Assembly (NCBI RefSeq): GCF_014203535.1 | Contig: NZ_JACHJI010000007.1 | Coordinates: 372,001 to 436,000 of the forward strand | Length of the DNA: 64,000 bases | Source: Streptomyces griseomycini | Lineage (GTDB): Bacteria > Actinomycetota > Actinomycetes > Streptomycetales > Streptomycetaceae | Reading direction: 5' to 3' | In this document: positions 41,122-49,901 of the stretch, in pieces | How the letters are laid out: every line of letters starts with the position of its first letter | How positions within the stretch are numbered: the stretch's first letter is position 1 | Notes under the pieces: generated by a model | The model's database searches: none | The model's input: only the letters and a program-made list of their open reading frames with translations | What the model was told of the DNA's origin: nothing | Made by a program: the position numbers and the translations under genes

Positions 41122-42240
41122 TCACCGGACGGCACGGGCGCGGTGCCCCGGTGCGGCGGTTCCCCGGTGCTCCCGGTGCCAGCGGACGAGCGCCGAGAAG
41201 ATGTCCTGGACGGCCGGCACCCCCTCCAGACCGAGGGGCTCCACGGCGGCGGCGAACACACCGTGCAGTCGGCGGGCCGCCTGGTCGTAGGTGTCGTCAC
41301 CGTCCTCCGGCGCGGTCTCCAGGGACAGGCACTCACGGATGACATCGGTGAAGACCGACTGGGCGCGCTTGTAGTCGAGCAGTTTCGGCAGGTCGGCCTC
41401 CCAACCGTCGCAGGCGCCGGGCCGGGCCGCCCCGACGGCGCTCCGCCACCGCTCGATCACGTCCGTCTCCTGCCGCTCCGGGTACCGCATCAGGTGAAGG
41501 TGCGTGGCCAGGTCGTAGAGCGGGTCCCCGATCATCGCCAGTTCCCAGTCGATGACCCACAGACCGCCCTGCGGATCGACGATGAAGTTCTCACGGTGCA
41601 GGTCGGCGTGGAGCAGGCAGAAAGGTCGTGGCGTCAGGTGCCGCAGGCGCCCTCGCAGCCTCTCGAAGGAGACCCCGTCCACGCCGAGGCTTCCGAACAG
41701 GCTCTCGAACCGCCTGGAGTTCTGCCGGTACACCCGGTGCTCGGTGAAGTGCACGAGCCGTTCGACGAATCCCCAGGTGTCCCCGTCCGAAGGCCGGTCG
41801 TCGGGCTTGCACCTGCGCCTGGCGCGCACGTCGCCCGTCCCGATGAGGGCCATCTGGTGGAAGAGTTCCGTGACGCGGTCGGCCAACGGTTCCGGAACCG
41901 CCGCACCGGCCTCGTACAGCGTTCCCAGGGTCGCCCCCTCGATGAACCGCTGCAGGTCGGCCGAGCCGGCCCGGAAGACCTCGGGGATCCCCGTGACACG
42001 GCCCCGCAGGGCGCGCAGCAGCTGCTCCTCCGAGGCGAAGCAGCGCCGGTCGAACCACAGCAGGTCACGACGCGGTTCGCGACACTTCCACCGCACCTGC
42101 TCGCCCGACGCCGTCGCATCGGGCAGCGGGAACACGTACGTCTCGTGGTGGTATCCCGTGAGGGGGCCGACGACCGCGCCCGCGTCACCGCTCATTTCAA
42201 CGGCACGCCGTCGAGTCGGGGAAGCCGTTTCGGGTGACAT
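41122..42240 (-). CDS. Aminoglycoside-phosphotransferase-family kinase
   Basis: 372-aa APH-fold kinase with an intact catalytic loop HADLHRENFI (about residues 232-241) and metal site WVIDWELAMIGDPLYDLATH (about 251-270). The ATP-binding lobe contains a conserved Lys region around KCREPRRDLLWF. The substrate is unknown; the wide family includes antibiotic, choline and sugar kinases. It is 183 bases downstream of a HAD phosphatase gene in the same direction, a possible kinase/phosphatase pair. Start ATG 42240. Confidence 0.83.
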   Translation of the reverse strand: MSPETASPTRRRAVEMSGDAGAVVGPLTGYHHETYVFPLPDATASGEQVRWKCREPRRDLLWFDRRCFASEEQLLRALRGRVTGIPEVFRAGSADLQRFIEGATLGTLYEAGAAVPEPLADRVTELFHQMALIGTGDVRARRRCKPDDRPSDGDTWGFVERLVHFTEHRVYRQNSRRFESLFGSLGVDGVSFERLRGRLRHLTPRPFCLLHADLHRENFIVDPQGGLWVIDWELAMIGDPLYDLATHLHLMRYPERQETDVIERWRSAVGAARPGACDGWEADLPKLLDYKRAQSVFTDVIRECLSLETAPEDGDDTYDQAARRLHGVFAAAVEPLGLEGVPAVQDIFSALVRWHREHRGTAAPGHRARAVR

Positions 42241-42423
42241 CGCCCGTTCTTTCACCTGAGCCCGCGCCGAGGAACATGGGAGGGGGAGGCGGACCGCACT
42301 CCCTCGCGACACCGCATCGTGCCAGAAGCCGCTCGTCCCGAGGCCGTCACCCCTGTCACTCGCCCAGGCGACGCGACGCCCGTGTGTACGGGCCGACGCG
42401 GACGGCGGTCCGCCGACGCGGGG

Positions 42424-43182
42424 TCACCGACCCGGGTGATCCGACCGCAGGATGTCGAGGACCGACTTCAACGAGCACTCGATGACGTCGGCCCCTACGG
42501 CCCTGAGTTCGGCGTGTTTGCGTTCGCTGGTCGCATAGCCGAGGAAACGCACACCGGCCTCCGCCGCCGCCCGGCAGTCTCCGGGACTGTCACCGATCAT
42601 CAGGGCGTCCGGGGGTGCCGCCCCCATGGTGTTCAAGGCGTGCACGAGGCAGTGGGGGTGGGGCTTCAGGAGGTCGAGCCGGTTCGTCCGTCCGTAGATG
42701 TGGGGGGCGAAGCCGCTGAGCAGCCGACGGCCGTCGAGGTAACTGCGCACTGCGTGAGCGGAGTTGTTGGTCACCACGGCGAACCGGCTGCCGAGCGCGA
42801 GCCAGGTACGGATGACGGGATCCGCGTACGGGGTGGGCATGGCCGAGAACACGGCGTGCAACTCCTCCTGGGTGAGGCGCTCCTCGAGCTCCGCGACCAG
42901 GTCGCTGTCGGGGTGGCGACGGTCGACGGCGCGCAGTACCACCTGTGGGTCCGGGTGTTCCCGCTCCTTCTCGGTGAGCAGCCCGCTCAGCCCCTGACGC
43001 TCCAGCCACTCGACGAGTTCCTTCGCCACCTGCTCGGCCTTGTGGCCCGCGAACAGGCGGCAGATCGGTCCGTCGAAGTCCCACAGGACCACGCGGGCAC
43101 GTGTGATCAGGCTCCGCAGCACGTTCGGGTCTTCCGTGGTCTCATCTGTCACCGGATCAGTCTGCGTCGTGCCAGGAGCCAT
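42424..43182 (-). CDS. HAD-family phosphatase (devE-position gene)
   Basis: 252-aa HAD phosphatase: motif I VVLWDFDGPICRLF (about residues 31-44), motif II FAVVTNNSAHAVRSY (about 133-147), motif III RLDLLKPHPHCLVHAL (about 167-182) and motif IV ALMIGDSPGDCRAA (about 193-206), so phosphoglycolate-phosphatase-like and probably active. In S. coelicolor the gene after devA, devE, is reported to encode a putative phosphatase in the same operon; position and family fit that here, but I cannot confirm orthology. A hairpin lies between it and devA. Confidence 0.82.
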   Translation of the reverse strand: MAPGTTQTDPVTDETTEDPNVLRSLITRARVVLWDFDGPICRLFAGHKAEQVAKELVEWLERQGLSGLLTEKEREHPDPQVVLRAVDRRHPDSDLVAELEERLTQEELHAVFSAMPTPYADPVIRTWLALGSRFAVVTNNSAHAVRSYLDGRRLLSGFAPHIYGRTNRLDLLKPHPHCLVHALNTMGAAPPDALMIGDSPGDCRAAAEAGVRFLGYATSERKHAELRAVGADVIECSLKSVLDILRSDHPGR

Positions 43183-43380
43183 CGGGAGCCTCCGGGACGC
43201 CCCGTCTTCGGTCCGGGGAGGGACCCGGGTCCCTCGCGTGCCGCCGTCCGTCCGTGGAGTTCTCCGGGCGCGCGGAAGGAGAGACGGGCGCGACGCTCGT
43301 CCGGGCCGGTCCGGACCCGGCCGGCGTCGAGGGCACGGGACCTCCCGGAGCGCTGCTCCGGGGGGCGGCCCGGGCCGGGA

Positions 43381-43404
43381 CTCCCCTCCCGCCGGGGAGG
43401 GGAG
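43381..43404. terminator. 10-bp hairpin between devA and the HAD gene
   Basis: CTCCCCTCCC (43381-43390) pairs with GGGAGGGGAG (43395-43404) around a 4-base loop, 6 bases past the devA stop. It could limit read-through from devA into the downstream phosphatase gene. Confidence 0.7.
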
Positions 43405-43410
43405 CGGTCA

Positions 43411-44286
43411 CTAGGAGAGCGTCAGGTCCGTCGTGATGGTTCCCCAGAGGGCGTCGAACCACTTCTGGGACTCCTCCACGAACGCCCGGTCCCGCTGCCC
43501 GGCCTGCTTGACGAAGGAGAACAGCAGGGACCGGGAGCCCAGGGCGTCGTACATCTCCAGGGTCCGGCTCTCCCACTCCTCCTCGCGCCGGGTGAGCATG
43601 TAGTAGCCGATCAGCGCCTCCGCGCCGTTGAGCAGGTACAGCTTCACCGGCGGGGTGAAGGGGAGGGCGCGGAACGAGACGTGCACGTCGGTGCCGTGCG
43701 TGGCGCGCAGGGCGAGCAGGTTGTGCTGGAGCACCCGGGCCTGGGCGTTGCGCTGGGCCAGCCAGCGCTCGTGGACCGGGTCGTCGTCGCCGTCGCGGCC
43801 CTCGACCGGGACCGGGAAGGCCAGGCTGATCTTCCGGGACGGCAGCAGGACGCGGACCTCGACCGACTCGGGGCGCAGGCGGCCCTCGTGGATGTGCCGG
43901 ACCGGCTCGCTCAGCGCCAGCATGAGGCTCTCGGCCGTCAGGCAGACCGCGTCGATCCGCACGTGAGCCGACGAGAAGGCCTCCGTCAGGCGGGGCGCCA
44001 GCCCCACCATCGTCGGCTGGGGCTCCTCCCGGGCGGGGGCCGGCTCGGCGATCCGCGGCGGGCTGCCCTTGCTGACGTTGGTGAGGAGGCCGTCCTCCTG
44101 GAGCGCGCGCAGGGCCTGGCGCACGGTGCCGCGCTCCACGCCGAACTCCTCGGCGAGTTCGGCCTGGGTGGGCAGGCGGTCGCCCGCCCTGAGCTCGCCG
44201 GCGCGGATGCGCTCCCGCAGGATGTCGGCGATCTCCTGGGGCGAGAGCCTTCTGCCGCCGTTCACTGACACGTTCTCCTGGGCCAC
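43411..44286 (-). CDS. devA: DevA, GntR-family developmental regulator
   Basis: 291 aa. The N-terminal GntR winged helix (about residues 13-75) reads PQEIADILRERIRAG, then LAEEFGVERGTVRQALRALQEDGLL. The C-terminal effector domain is of the DevA group (AFPVPVEGRDGDDDPVHERW; SFRALPFTPPVKLYLLNGAEAL). Position and the tandem paralogue match devA/devB (SCO4190/SCO4188) of S. coelicolor, where devA is needed for aerial development and is autoregulated. A small membrane protein gene is divergent from it, with palindromes between them. Confidence 0.83.
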   Translation of the reverse strand: MAQENVSVNGGRRLSPQEIADILRERIRAGELRAGDRLPTQAELAEEFGVERGTVRQALRALQEDGLLTNVSKGSPPRIAEPAPAREEPQPTMVGLAPRLTEAFSSAHVRIDAVCLTAESLMLALSEPVRHIHEGRLRPESVEVRVLLPSRKISLAFPVPVEGRDGDDDPVHERWLAQRNAQARVLQHNLLALRATHGTDVHVSFRALPFTPPVKLYLLNGAEALIGYYMLTRREEEWESRTLEMYDALGSRSLLFSFVKQAGQRDRAFVEESQKWFDALWGTITTDLTLS

Positions 44287-44297
44287 GGCCGAACGCT

Positions 44298-44400
44298 ACA
44301 ACTTTGATCCATCTGAGGGGAGTTGTTTGGGAGTTGTTTATAGGTAGGGACCAAGCGGGGACAACTCCATATGAGTTGGTTGCCAACTTTGCCAAGTTGG
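44298..44400. promoter_or_regulatory. Palindrome cluster between devA and the small membrane gene
   Basis: AT-rich divergent region with many AGTTG half-sites: ACAACT/AGTTGT (44298-44326), AACTC-CATAT-GAGTT (44363-44377), AGTTGG-TTG-CCAACT (44374-44388) and CCAACTT-TGCC-AAGTTGG (44383-44400). GntR regulators bind such palindromes. The second divergent region at 45605-45696 has matching sites, which supports DevA/DevB operators. Confidence 0.65.
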
Positions 44401-44429
44401 TGGAAGTTCTGCTTCCGAAGGGGGAACCA

Positions 44430-44618
44430 ATGCCCGTCCTCACCCTTGTTTCCGCCGTCCTCGTCCTCACCCTGGAGCAGCTCGTCCAGTGGAGGTACGG
44501 TGCCGCCGGCATCCTCGGCCTGCTGCTGCTCACCATAGGCATCAAGGCCAAGAGCCCGGGGGTCAGCTCCGCCGGGGCCGTCCTGCTCGTGCTGCTGGTG
44601 TCGCGGCCCGCCCTGTGA
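44430..44618 (+). CDS. Small membrane protein paired with devA
   Basis: 62-aa protein that is almost entirely hydrophobic: a first helix (VLTLVSAVLVLTLEQLVQW), a short basic/polar turn, and a second (ILGLLLLTIGIKAKS), then a third short hydrophobic end. GAAGGGGGA precedes the ATG at 44430. It is a paralogue of the 61-aa product at 45774 (shared LEQLVQW, TVGIKA/TIGIKA). Each is divergent from a GntR gene, so the pair was duplicated as a unit. Function is unknown. Confidence 0.8.
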   Translation: MPVLTLVSAVLVLTLEQLVQWRYGAAGILGLLLLTIGIKAKSPGVSSAGAVLLVLLVSRPAL

Positions 44619-44684
44619 ACCACCGCCGCGCCCCGGCCCGACGCCCCTCGTCCGACACCTCTGGCCCGACACCCGCGGGAGGCG

Positions 44685-45593
44685 TCAGCCCGTGAGCACC
44701 AGCTCCGAACTGATCGTCCCCCACAGTGCGTCGAACCACCGGTGGGACTGCTCCACGAACATGGCGTCCCGCGGTCCGGCGCCCCGCCCGAAGGCGAACA
44801 GCATGGACCGGACGCCCTGCGCGTCGTACATCTCCAGGTGCTCGTGGTCGATCATCGCCTCGCGCCGCGCCAGCGTGTAGTAGGCGAACAGCGCCTCCGC
44901 GCCGTTGAGCAGGTACAGCTTCACCGGCGGGGTGAAGGGCAGCGCCCGGAAGGAGACGCGCACGTCGATGCCGTGCGTGGCGCGCAGGGCCAGCAGGTTG
45001 TGCCGGAACACCTGCCCCTGGGCGTTGCGCTGGGCCAGCCAGTGCTCGTGGACCGGGTCGTCGTCGCCGTCGCGGCCCTCGACCGGGACGGGGAAGGCGA
45101 GGTCGATGTCCCGGCTGGGCAGCAGGACGCGGACGTCGACCTTGGCCGGTTTCAGCCGCCCGGCGTGGATCTGGCGCAACGGCTCCCCGAGGGCGAGGTT
45201 GAGGGAGACCGAGGTCAGGCAGACGGCGTCGATCTCGACGTGCTCGGCCGCGAACGCGGCGGCGATGCGGGGCGCGAGGGCCACCGTGGTGGGCAGCGGG
45301 GGTGCCGCGGGGCCGGTCAGCGCCCTTCCGGCGTCGGCCGCGACGGTCGCCGGGACCCCCTTGGAGATGTTGGTGAGCAACTGCTCGGACTGCAGGATGC
45401 GCAGCGCCTGGCGGACGACGCCGCGCTCGACGCCGAACTCGTCGGCGAGCCGGGCCTGGGTGGGCATGCGCTGGCCCGGCCGCAGCACTCCGGACCTGAT
45501 CCGGGCGCGCAGCTCGTCGGCCACCTCGCGAGGTGTCCCCCGTGGCCGCTGCGACCTCTTCCGTCCGTTGACGGAGGTGTGTTCCGGCTCCAC
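44685..45593 (-). CDS. devB: DevB, GntR-family paralogue of DevA
   Basis: 302 aa and closely similar to the devA product throughout: winged helix (PREVADELRARIRSGVLRPG, then LADEFGVERGVVRQALRILQ) and the same effector-domain signature (AFPVPVEGRDGDDDPVHEHW; SFRALPFTPPVKLYLLNGAEAL). It matches the position of devB in S. coelicolor. It has its own divergent small membrane gene and operator-like palindrome. It most likely arose by tandem duplication and may bind the same sites. Confidence 0.8.
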   Translation of the reverse strand: MEPEHTSVNGRKRSQRPRGTPREVADELRARIRSGVLRPGQRMPTQARLADEFGVERGVVRQALRILQSEQLLTNISKGVPATVAADAGRALTGPAAPPLPTTVALAPRIAAAFAAEHVEIDAVCLTSVSLNLALGEPLRQIHAGRLKPAKVDVRVLLPSRDIDLAFPVPVEGRDGDDDPVHEHWLAQRNAQGQVFRHNLLALRATHGIDVRVSFRALPFTPPVKLYLLNGAEALFAYYTLARREAMIDHEHLEMYDAQGVRSMLFAFGRGAGPRDAMFVEQSHRWFDALWGTISSELVLTG

Positions 45594-45604
45594 GACCGAA
45601 CACT

Positions 45605-45696
45605 ACAACTTCCCGCCATCTTTGGGCAGTTCATATGGAGGTGGTTATGAGCTGCTTCCAAGTGGAGATAACTACAGACAAGTTGGTCGCCAACTT
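45605..45696. promoter_or_regulatory. Palindrome region between devB and the second small membrane gene
   Basis: Contains ACAACT (45605-45610) and a perfect palindrome AAGTTGG-TCG-CCAACTT (45680-45696), equivalent to the AGTTGG-TTG-CCAACT site upstream of devA. It is more AT-rich than its surroundings. Confidence 0.65.
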
Positions 45697-45773
45697 GAGC
45701 AACATGGTCGGCACCCACGGGGGTCGGCCGCCGGAGTGACGGTTGGGAACCACCGACGACAAGGGGGACCACC

Positions 45774-45959
45774 ATGCCGCTCGTCGCCATCGTCCTCGCC
45801 GCCCTGGCCCTCGGGCTCGAGCAGCTCGTCCAGTGGAAGTACGGACCGATGGGGATCATCGCCTTCGTCGCCCTCACCGTGGGCATCAAGGCGCGGAACA
45901 CCGTGATCAGCGGCATCGGCGCGGTCATCCTCGTGATGCTGTTCGCCCAGTCCGGCTGA
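45774..45959 (+). CDS. Small membrane protein paired with devB
   Basis: 61 aa with hydrophobic helices (AIVLAALALGLEQLVQW; GIIAFVALTVGIKA; VISGIGAVILVMLFAQ). AGGGGGA precedes the ATG. It shares the core LEQLVQWxYG and the GIKA turn with the product at 44430. Function is unknown; conservation next to devA/devB suggests a link to development. A hairpin follows. Confidence 0.8.
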   Translation: MPLVAIVLAALALGLEQLVQWKYGPMGIIAFVALTVGIKARNTVISGIGAVILVMLFAQSG

Positions 45960-45984
45960 CAGCGCCCCGCACGGACCACCGACC

Positions 45985-46016
45985 GGGCTCCCTTCCTGGA
46001 GGGGAGCCGGGAGCCC
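45985..46016 (+). terminator. Hairpin after the second small membrane gene
   Basis: GGGCTCCC (45985-45992) pairs with GGGAGCCC (46009-46016); an inner pairing of CTCC with GGAG extends it. It lies 26 bases after the stop, ahead of the convergent GNAT gene. Confidence 0.65.
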
Positions 46017-46132
46017 TGTCGGCCGGCACCACCCGCACCACCACAACCACAACTGAACAGCTCGCTACGGATGAGCGCGCACCCGTCGTCGACGGAAGGA
46101 GGCGGGCAGCAGGAGCGCGAGAGCAGCGTCGC

Positions 46133-47389
46133 TCAGAACATGTCCGGGCACCACGGTCGCCTGGAAGTACGCAGCAGGGCGTCGGCCTGACGGGCGGCGC
46201 CCGCTCGTTCTTCCCGCACCCGGCCCAGGGCCGCCAGCCGCACCGCCGACTCGTCCCCCAGCCACAGCGTCGCCAGCTCGGCGACGTCGAGCGTCAGATC
46301 GGCGCTCTCGGTGGTCGGCGCACAGGACCCGGCCCCGTCCGCCGCCGCCTGGAGCCGGTACCGCCCGCCGGCCAGTCCGCCGCCGTCGACCACCTCCAGC
46401 ACCAGCGAACCCGCCGCCTCGTACGTCCGCGCCTCCAGGGCCCGTACGACGTCCAGGATCCGCACCCACAGCCAGTCCGCCTGGGTGGTGACGGCGGCGG
46501 CGCGCGGGTCCGGGAGGAAGTGCGGGAGCAGGTCGTCGGGGGCCCGCCAGCCGCTCTTCACCCTCACCACCCAGTCGATCGAGCACAGGTAGTGCCACAG
46601 CGCCCGCTCGGCGGCCGGGGTCACCCCGATCAGCCAGTTCACGCTGACCGTGTTCAGCGGCTGCTTGGCGTCGCCCCAGTGGTCGTCCGCCGTGTAGGCG
46701 GCCATGCCCTCGACCTCGCCGTCCGCCGAGCGGTACACGGCGAAGCAGGGCTCCTTCCAGGTCGGGTGGAAGCGCACGGCGCCGGTGGCGAGCTGCCACC
46801 ACAGGTCGGTGCGGCCGACGGCGCCCGGCTGGACCCGGCGCAGCCGCTCGTGCAGGTCGGGGCCGAGCTTGCGCACGTCCTCCCCGTCCACGAGGTCGAT
46901 CCGGCCGCCGTCGTCCGGGCCCGCCCAGCGGGGGTCGAGGCCGGTGCGCGGCACGTCGATCGTCCACTCGGTCGCCCAGGTGGCGGGGCCGAAGCCGTAG
47001 CGGCCGTAGATCGGGTACTCGGCGGCTATCAGGGTCGCCACGACGTCCCCGCCCTCCTTCGCGGCGGCGAGCTCCCCGGCCATCATCCGGGTGAGCAGGC
47101 CCCGGCGGCGATGGGTGGCGGTGACGGAGACGTTGGTGACGGCGTCGGCGGGCACGGTCGCGCCGCCGACGGCGGTGAGCTCCTGCGCGAAGGACCGGAA
47201 CGTCGCGACGCAGCGCCCGTCGTCGAAGGCGCCGATCCGCCGGCCGGGCAGGAAGTGCCGGCGCCGCGCGTCGACCACCTCCTGCGGCGAGGTGGGCGCG
47301 TTCAGGAAACCGGTGTTGAGCGCCCGGTTCCAGTCGTCGAACTCGGACTCGGTGATGGGGCGTACGTCGATGACGGCACGGGAGGTCAT
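46133..47389 (-). CDS. Eis-like GNAT acetyltransferase
   Basis: 418-aa protein with the three-part Eis architecture: N-terminal GNAT domain (about 1-150) with acetyl-CoA loop VSVTATHRRRGLLTRMMAGEL (about 88-108, given in part: THRRRGLLTRMM), the AAEYPIYGRYGFGPAT segment, a second GNAT-like domain (about 150-300) and an SCP2-like C-terminal domain (about 310-418). It ends in a free Phe carboxylate (CPDMF), which in Eis is the catalytic acid/base. Eis proteins acetylate amines, including some drugs; the native substrate is unknown. Confidence 0.88.
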   Translation of the reverse strand: MTSRAVIDVRPITESEFDDWNRALNTGFLNAPTSPQEVVDARRRHFLPGRRIGAFDDGRCVATFRSFAQELTAVGGATVPADAVTNVSVTATHRRRGLLTRMMAGELAAAKEGGDVVATLIAAEYPIYGRYGFGPATWATEWTIDVPRTGLDPRWAGPDDGGRIDLVDGEDVRKLGPDLHERLRRVQPGAVGRTDLWWQLATGAVRFHPTWKEPCFAVYRSADGEVEGMAAYTADDHWGDAKQPLNTVSVNWLIGVTPAAERALWHYLCSIDWVVRVKSGWRAPDDLLPHFLPDPRAAAVTTQADWLWVRILDVVRALEARTYEAAGSLVLEVVDGGGLAGGRYRLQAAADGAGSCAPTTESADLTLDVAELATLWLGDESAVRLAALGRVREERAGAARQADALLRTSRRPWCPDMF

Positions 47390-47571
47390 GGGCTCACGGT
47401 AGGTCGCGGACCGGGAGGTGTCGCATGGTTTTCCCGGGCACCGCTCCGCACCTCCCCGACGCGTTTCCCCAGGCCCTTCCGGTGCTCCGGAGCCCCGGGG
47501 CCGGGACCGCCGGGCGGCCCGGCCGGCACCTGCCTCGCGGACCGGTCCCGCACCACCCCTGGGGACGGTCC

Positions 47572-48543
47572 TCAGAACACCGTCCGGATCTCCCCCACGA
47601 CCTCCCCGCCGCCCGTCAGCGGCGCCCGGCCGATCCGCTCGACCGCCGGTGCGTCCACCCCCATGATCCCCAGCGCCCGCGCGAGCACCGGCCCCAGGGC
47701 CCGCGTCGCCCCGTCGTCCACCTTGAAGGCGAGGGCGCGCCCGTCCGGCAGGGCGACGGCCTGGACGGCCTCCGCGCCCATCTTGGACAGGGCGCCCGGG
47801 ACCTCCCGCATCAGCCAGGTGTCGGCGCGGCGGGTGCCGGCGACGTACTCGGGGTGGGCGCGCATGGCGTCCGCGACGCGGCGCTCGGGGGTGCCGGGCT
47901 CGGCGAGGACGAAGGAGCGGTAGGCGCGGGCCAGGCCGACGAGGCTGATCGCCATCAGCGGGGCGCCGCAGCCGTCCGTGCCGACGGCGGCCACCCGCTC
48001 GCCCGCCGCGTCCTCCACACCCGCGTGGATGATCCGCTGGAGCGGGTGGTCCGGGTCGAGGTAGGTCTCCAGCGGCCAGTCCCGCAGCAGGCAGGCCGCC
48101 AGCATCGCGGTGTGCTTGCCGGAGCAGTTCATGGTCACCTTCTCCCGCACCCCGCCGGCCGCGAGGTACGTCTCCCGTTCCTCCGCGTCCAGCGGCAGGT
48201 CCGGCGGACAGCCCAGCTGCTCCTCGCCCAGCCCGTACTCGGCCAGCATCTTCCGCACCAGGTCGCGGTGGAAGCCCTCGCCCGAGTGGCTCGCGGCGGC
48301 CAGCGCCAGCCGCTCCTCCGCCAGGTCCAGGCCCGCCCGCAGCACGCCCGCCGCCTGCATCGGCTTGTTGCTGGACCGCGGGAAGACGGGTGCCGTCACC
48401 TCGCCCAGCGCCAGCTCCACGACCCCGTCGGCGTCCAGCAGGACCAGGCTTCCCCGGTGCCGCCCCTCGACGAAACCGGAGCGGACGACCTCCGCCAGGA
48501 CGGGCGGTGCGGGCGGCACGGCGGGCAGGGACGGTGCGGACAT
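47572..48543 (-). CDS. Asparaginase (Rhizobium etli ReAII-like class)
   Basis: 323-aa L-asparaginase II-type amidohydrolase of the class unrelated to bacterial types I/II. Motifs seen: RSSNKPMQAAG (about residues 55-65), AAASHSGEGFH (about 83-93), MNCSGKHTAML (about 133-143) with the Ser/Cys/Lys cluster, and VGTDGCGAPL (about 189-198). It hydrolyses asparagine to aspartate and ammonia in the cytoplasm. ATG 48543 is the best start. It lies between the GNAT and rsiG genes, all on the minus strand. Confidence 0.88.
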   Translation of the reverse strand: MSAPSLPAVPPAPPVLAEVVRSGFVEGRHRGSLVLLDADGVVELALGEVTAPVFPRSSNKPMQAAGVLRAGLDLAEERLALAAASHSGEGFHRDLVRKMLAEYGLGEEQLGCPPDLPLDAEERETYLAAGGVREKVTMNCSGKHTAMLAACLLRDWPLETYLDPDHPLQRIIHAGVEDAAGERVAAVGTDGCGAPLMAISLVGLARAYRSFVLAEPGTPERRVADAMRAHPEYVAGTRRADTWLMREVPGALSKMGAEAVQAVALPDGRALAFKVDDGATRALGPVLARALGIMGVDAPAVERIGRAPLTGGGEVVGEIRTVF

Positions 48544-48618
48544 CGGCGGTGGCCTTCCGGACGGGGGGACGCCCGCCCGGCACGGGGGCGGGCCCGGGAT
48601 CACCGGGCCCGCCCCGCC

Positions 48619-49254
48619 TCACACGAGCAGGTCGTCGACTTGAGCTTCCCCTTCACGGTACCTGCGGGCGATTTCGGCGCTGCAGTCGTCGGCCGTGCGC
48701 TGCAGCCGCTGCCGCCGCCGGGACACCTGCTGCTCGTACCGCACCAGCCGCCCCAGCGCGGCGTTCAGCTCCCCGTCCGTGCGGGCGCCCAGGTCGGACA
48801 GCTCCACCTCGGCGAGCATCTCGGCCGCCAGCCGCCGGTACTCCTCGCCCCGCGGCGTGCCCAGCGTCACATGGCGGGCGGAGGACCGGTGCCGGGCCGG
48901 GGTGTCCCGCAGGATCTCCGGCAGCCGCTCCACCACGGACGCCTCCACCGGCACGGCGGCGACCGAGGCCGCGTTGCCCGGAGCGCGCCGGGCCAGCTCC
49001 GCCCCCAGGATGTCGATCCGTCCCTGGAGCAGCCGCCGTACGTAGCTGAGGTCGGCCTCGTCGCGCTGGGCGTCGCGGCGCAGGGTGCGCAGCTCGGCCA
49101 GGCTGAGCACGGTCAGGTCGTGCTCCGGCCGCTCCTCGGGCAGCACCGGACTGTCCGTGCGCTGCACGGGCGGCCGGTGGAACTCCCGCTCCCCGACTTC
49201 CGGGCGGGTCGACGCGACAGCCCCGGGCGGCTGTCCGGTCCTCGATGTGCTCAT
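48619..49254 (-). CDS. rsiG: RsiG, c-di-GMP-dependent anti-sigma factor of WhiG
   Basis: 211-aa two-helix anti-sigma factor that, when bound to cyclic di-GMP, sequesters the sporulation sigma factor WhiG. The diagnostic E-x3-S-x2-R-x3-Q-x3-D motif occurs twice, once per long helix: E66-S70-R73-Q77-D81 and E174-S178-R181-Q185-D189. The N-terminal 40 residues are disordered. The size and motif pair match streptomycete RsiG. It is transcribed toward the asparaginase gene and divergent from dtd. Confidence 0.92.
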   Translation of the reverse strand: MSTSRTGQPPGAVASTRPEVGEREFHRPPVQRTDSPVLPEERPEHDLTVLSLAELRTLRRDAQRDEADLSYVRRLLQGRIDILGAELARRAPGNAASVAAVPVEASVVERLPEILRDTPARHRSSARHVTLGTPRGEEYRRLAAEMLAEVELSDLGARTDGELNAALGRLVRYEQQVSRRRQRLQRTADDCSAEIARRYREGEAQVDDLLV

Positions 49255-49431
49255 GTGCCTCAACCGTCCCCTCGACCGGCATGTGCCAGCATCGTCCCAC
49301 CCCGCGCGGGCGCTATGTGTCCTACTGCCCCCGATCGGCCCCAGATGGGGGTTAAGGAGTAAAAATAGCCCGACCGGGGCCCCGCGCGGACCGCCGTCGG
49401 CCGGCTGTTCGGCGACCGGCATGATGGTCGT

Positions 49432-49857
49432 ATGCGAGCAGTGGTGCAGAGGGTGGACGGCGCGAGCGTCGTCGTGGACGGCGAGACGGTGGGGGCGATC
49501 GAGGGCGAGGGGTTGTGCGTCCTCGTCGGCGTGACCCACGAGGACACCAAGGAGAAGGCGGCCCAGCTCGCCCGCAAGCTCTGGTCGATCCGGATGCTCG
49601 ACGACGAGAAGTCGTGCAGCGACGTCGACGCCCCGCTGCTGGTGATCAGCCAGTTCACCCTCTACGGCGACGCCCGCAAGGGCCGCCGCCCCACCTGGAA
49701 CGCCGCCGCGCCCGGTGACGTCGCCGAGCCGCTGGTCGACGAGGTGGTGGCCCGGCTGCGCGCGCTGGGCGCGACGGTGGCGACGGGCCGCTTCGGCGCG
49801 AAGATGCGGGTGTCGCTGACCAACGACGGCCCGTTCACCGTCCTGCTGGAGATCTGA
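49432..49857 (+). CDS. dtd: D-aminoacyl-tRNA deacylase
   Basis: 141-aa DTD that hydrolyses D-amino acids (and glycine mischarged on tRNA-Ala) from tRNA. The active-site motifs are VISQFTLYGD (about residues 75-84) and the cross-subunit NDGPFTVLLE at the C-terminus (about 131-140). It starts with the usual MRAVVQRV. It is a single gene divergent from rsiG and convergent with ygfZ. Confidence 0.95.
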   Translation: MRAVVQRVDGASVVVDGETVGAIEGEGLCVLVGVTHEDTKEKAAQLARKLWSIRMLDDEKSCSDVDAPLLVISQFTLYGDARKGRRPTWNAAAPGDVAEPLVDEVVARLRALGATVATGRFGAKMRVSLTNDGPFTVLLEI

Positions 49858-49901
49858 CCGCTTCCGGGGGTCGTTCCCGGGCCGGGCCGGCGGCCGACCG
49901 G

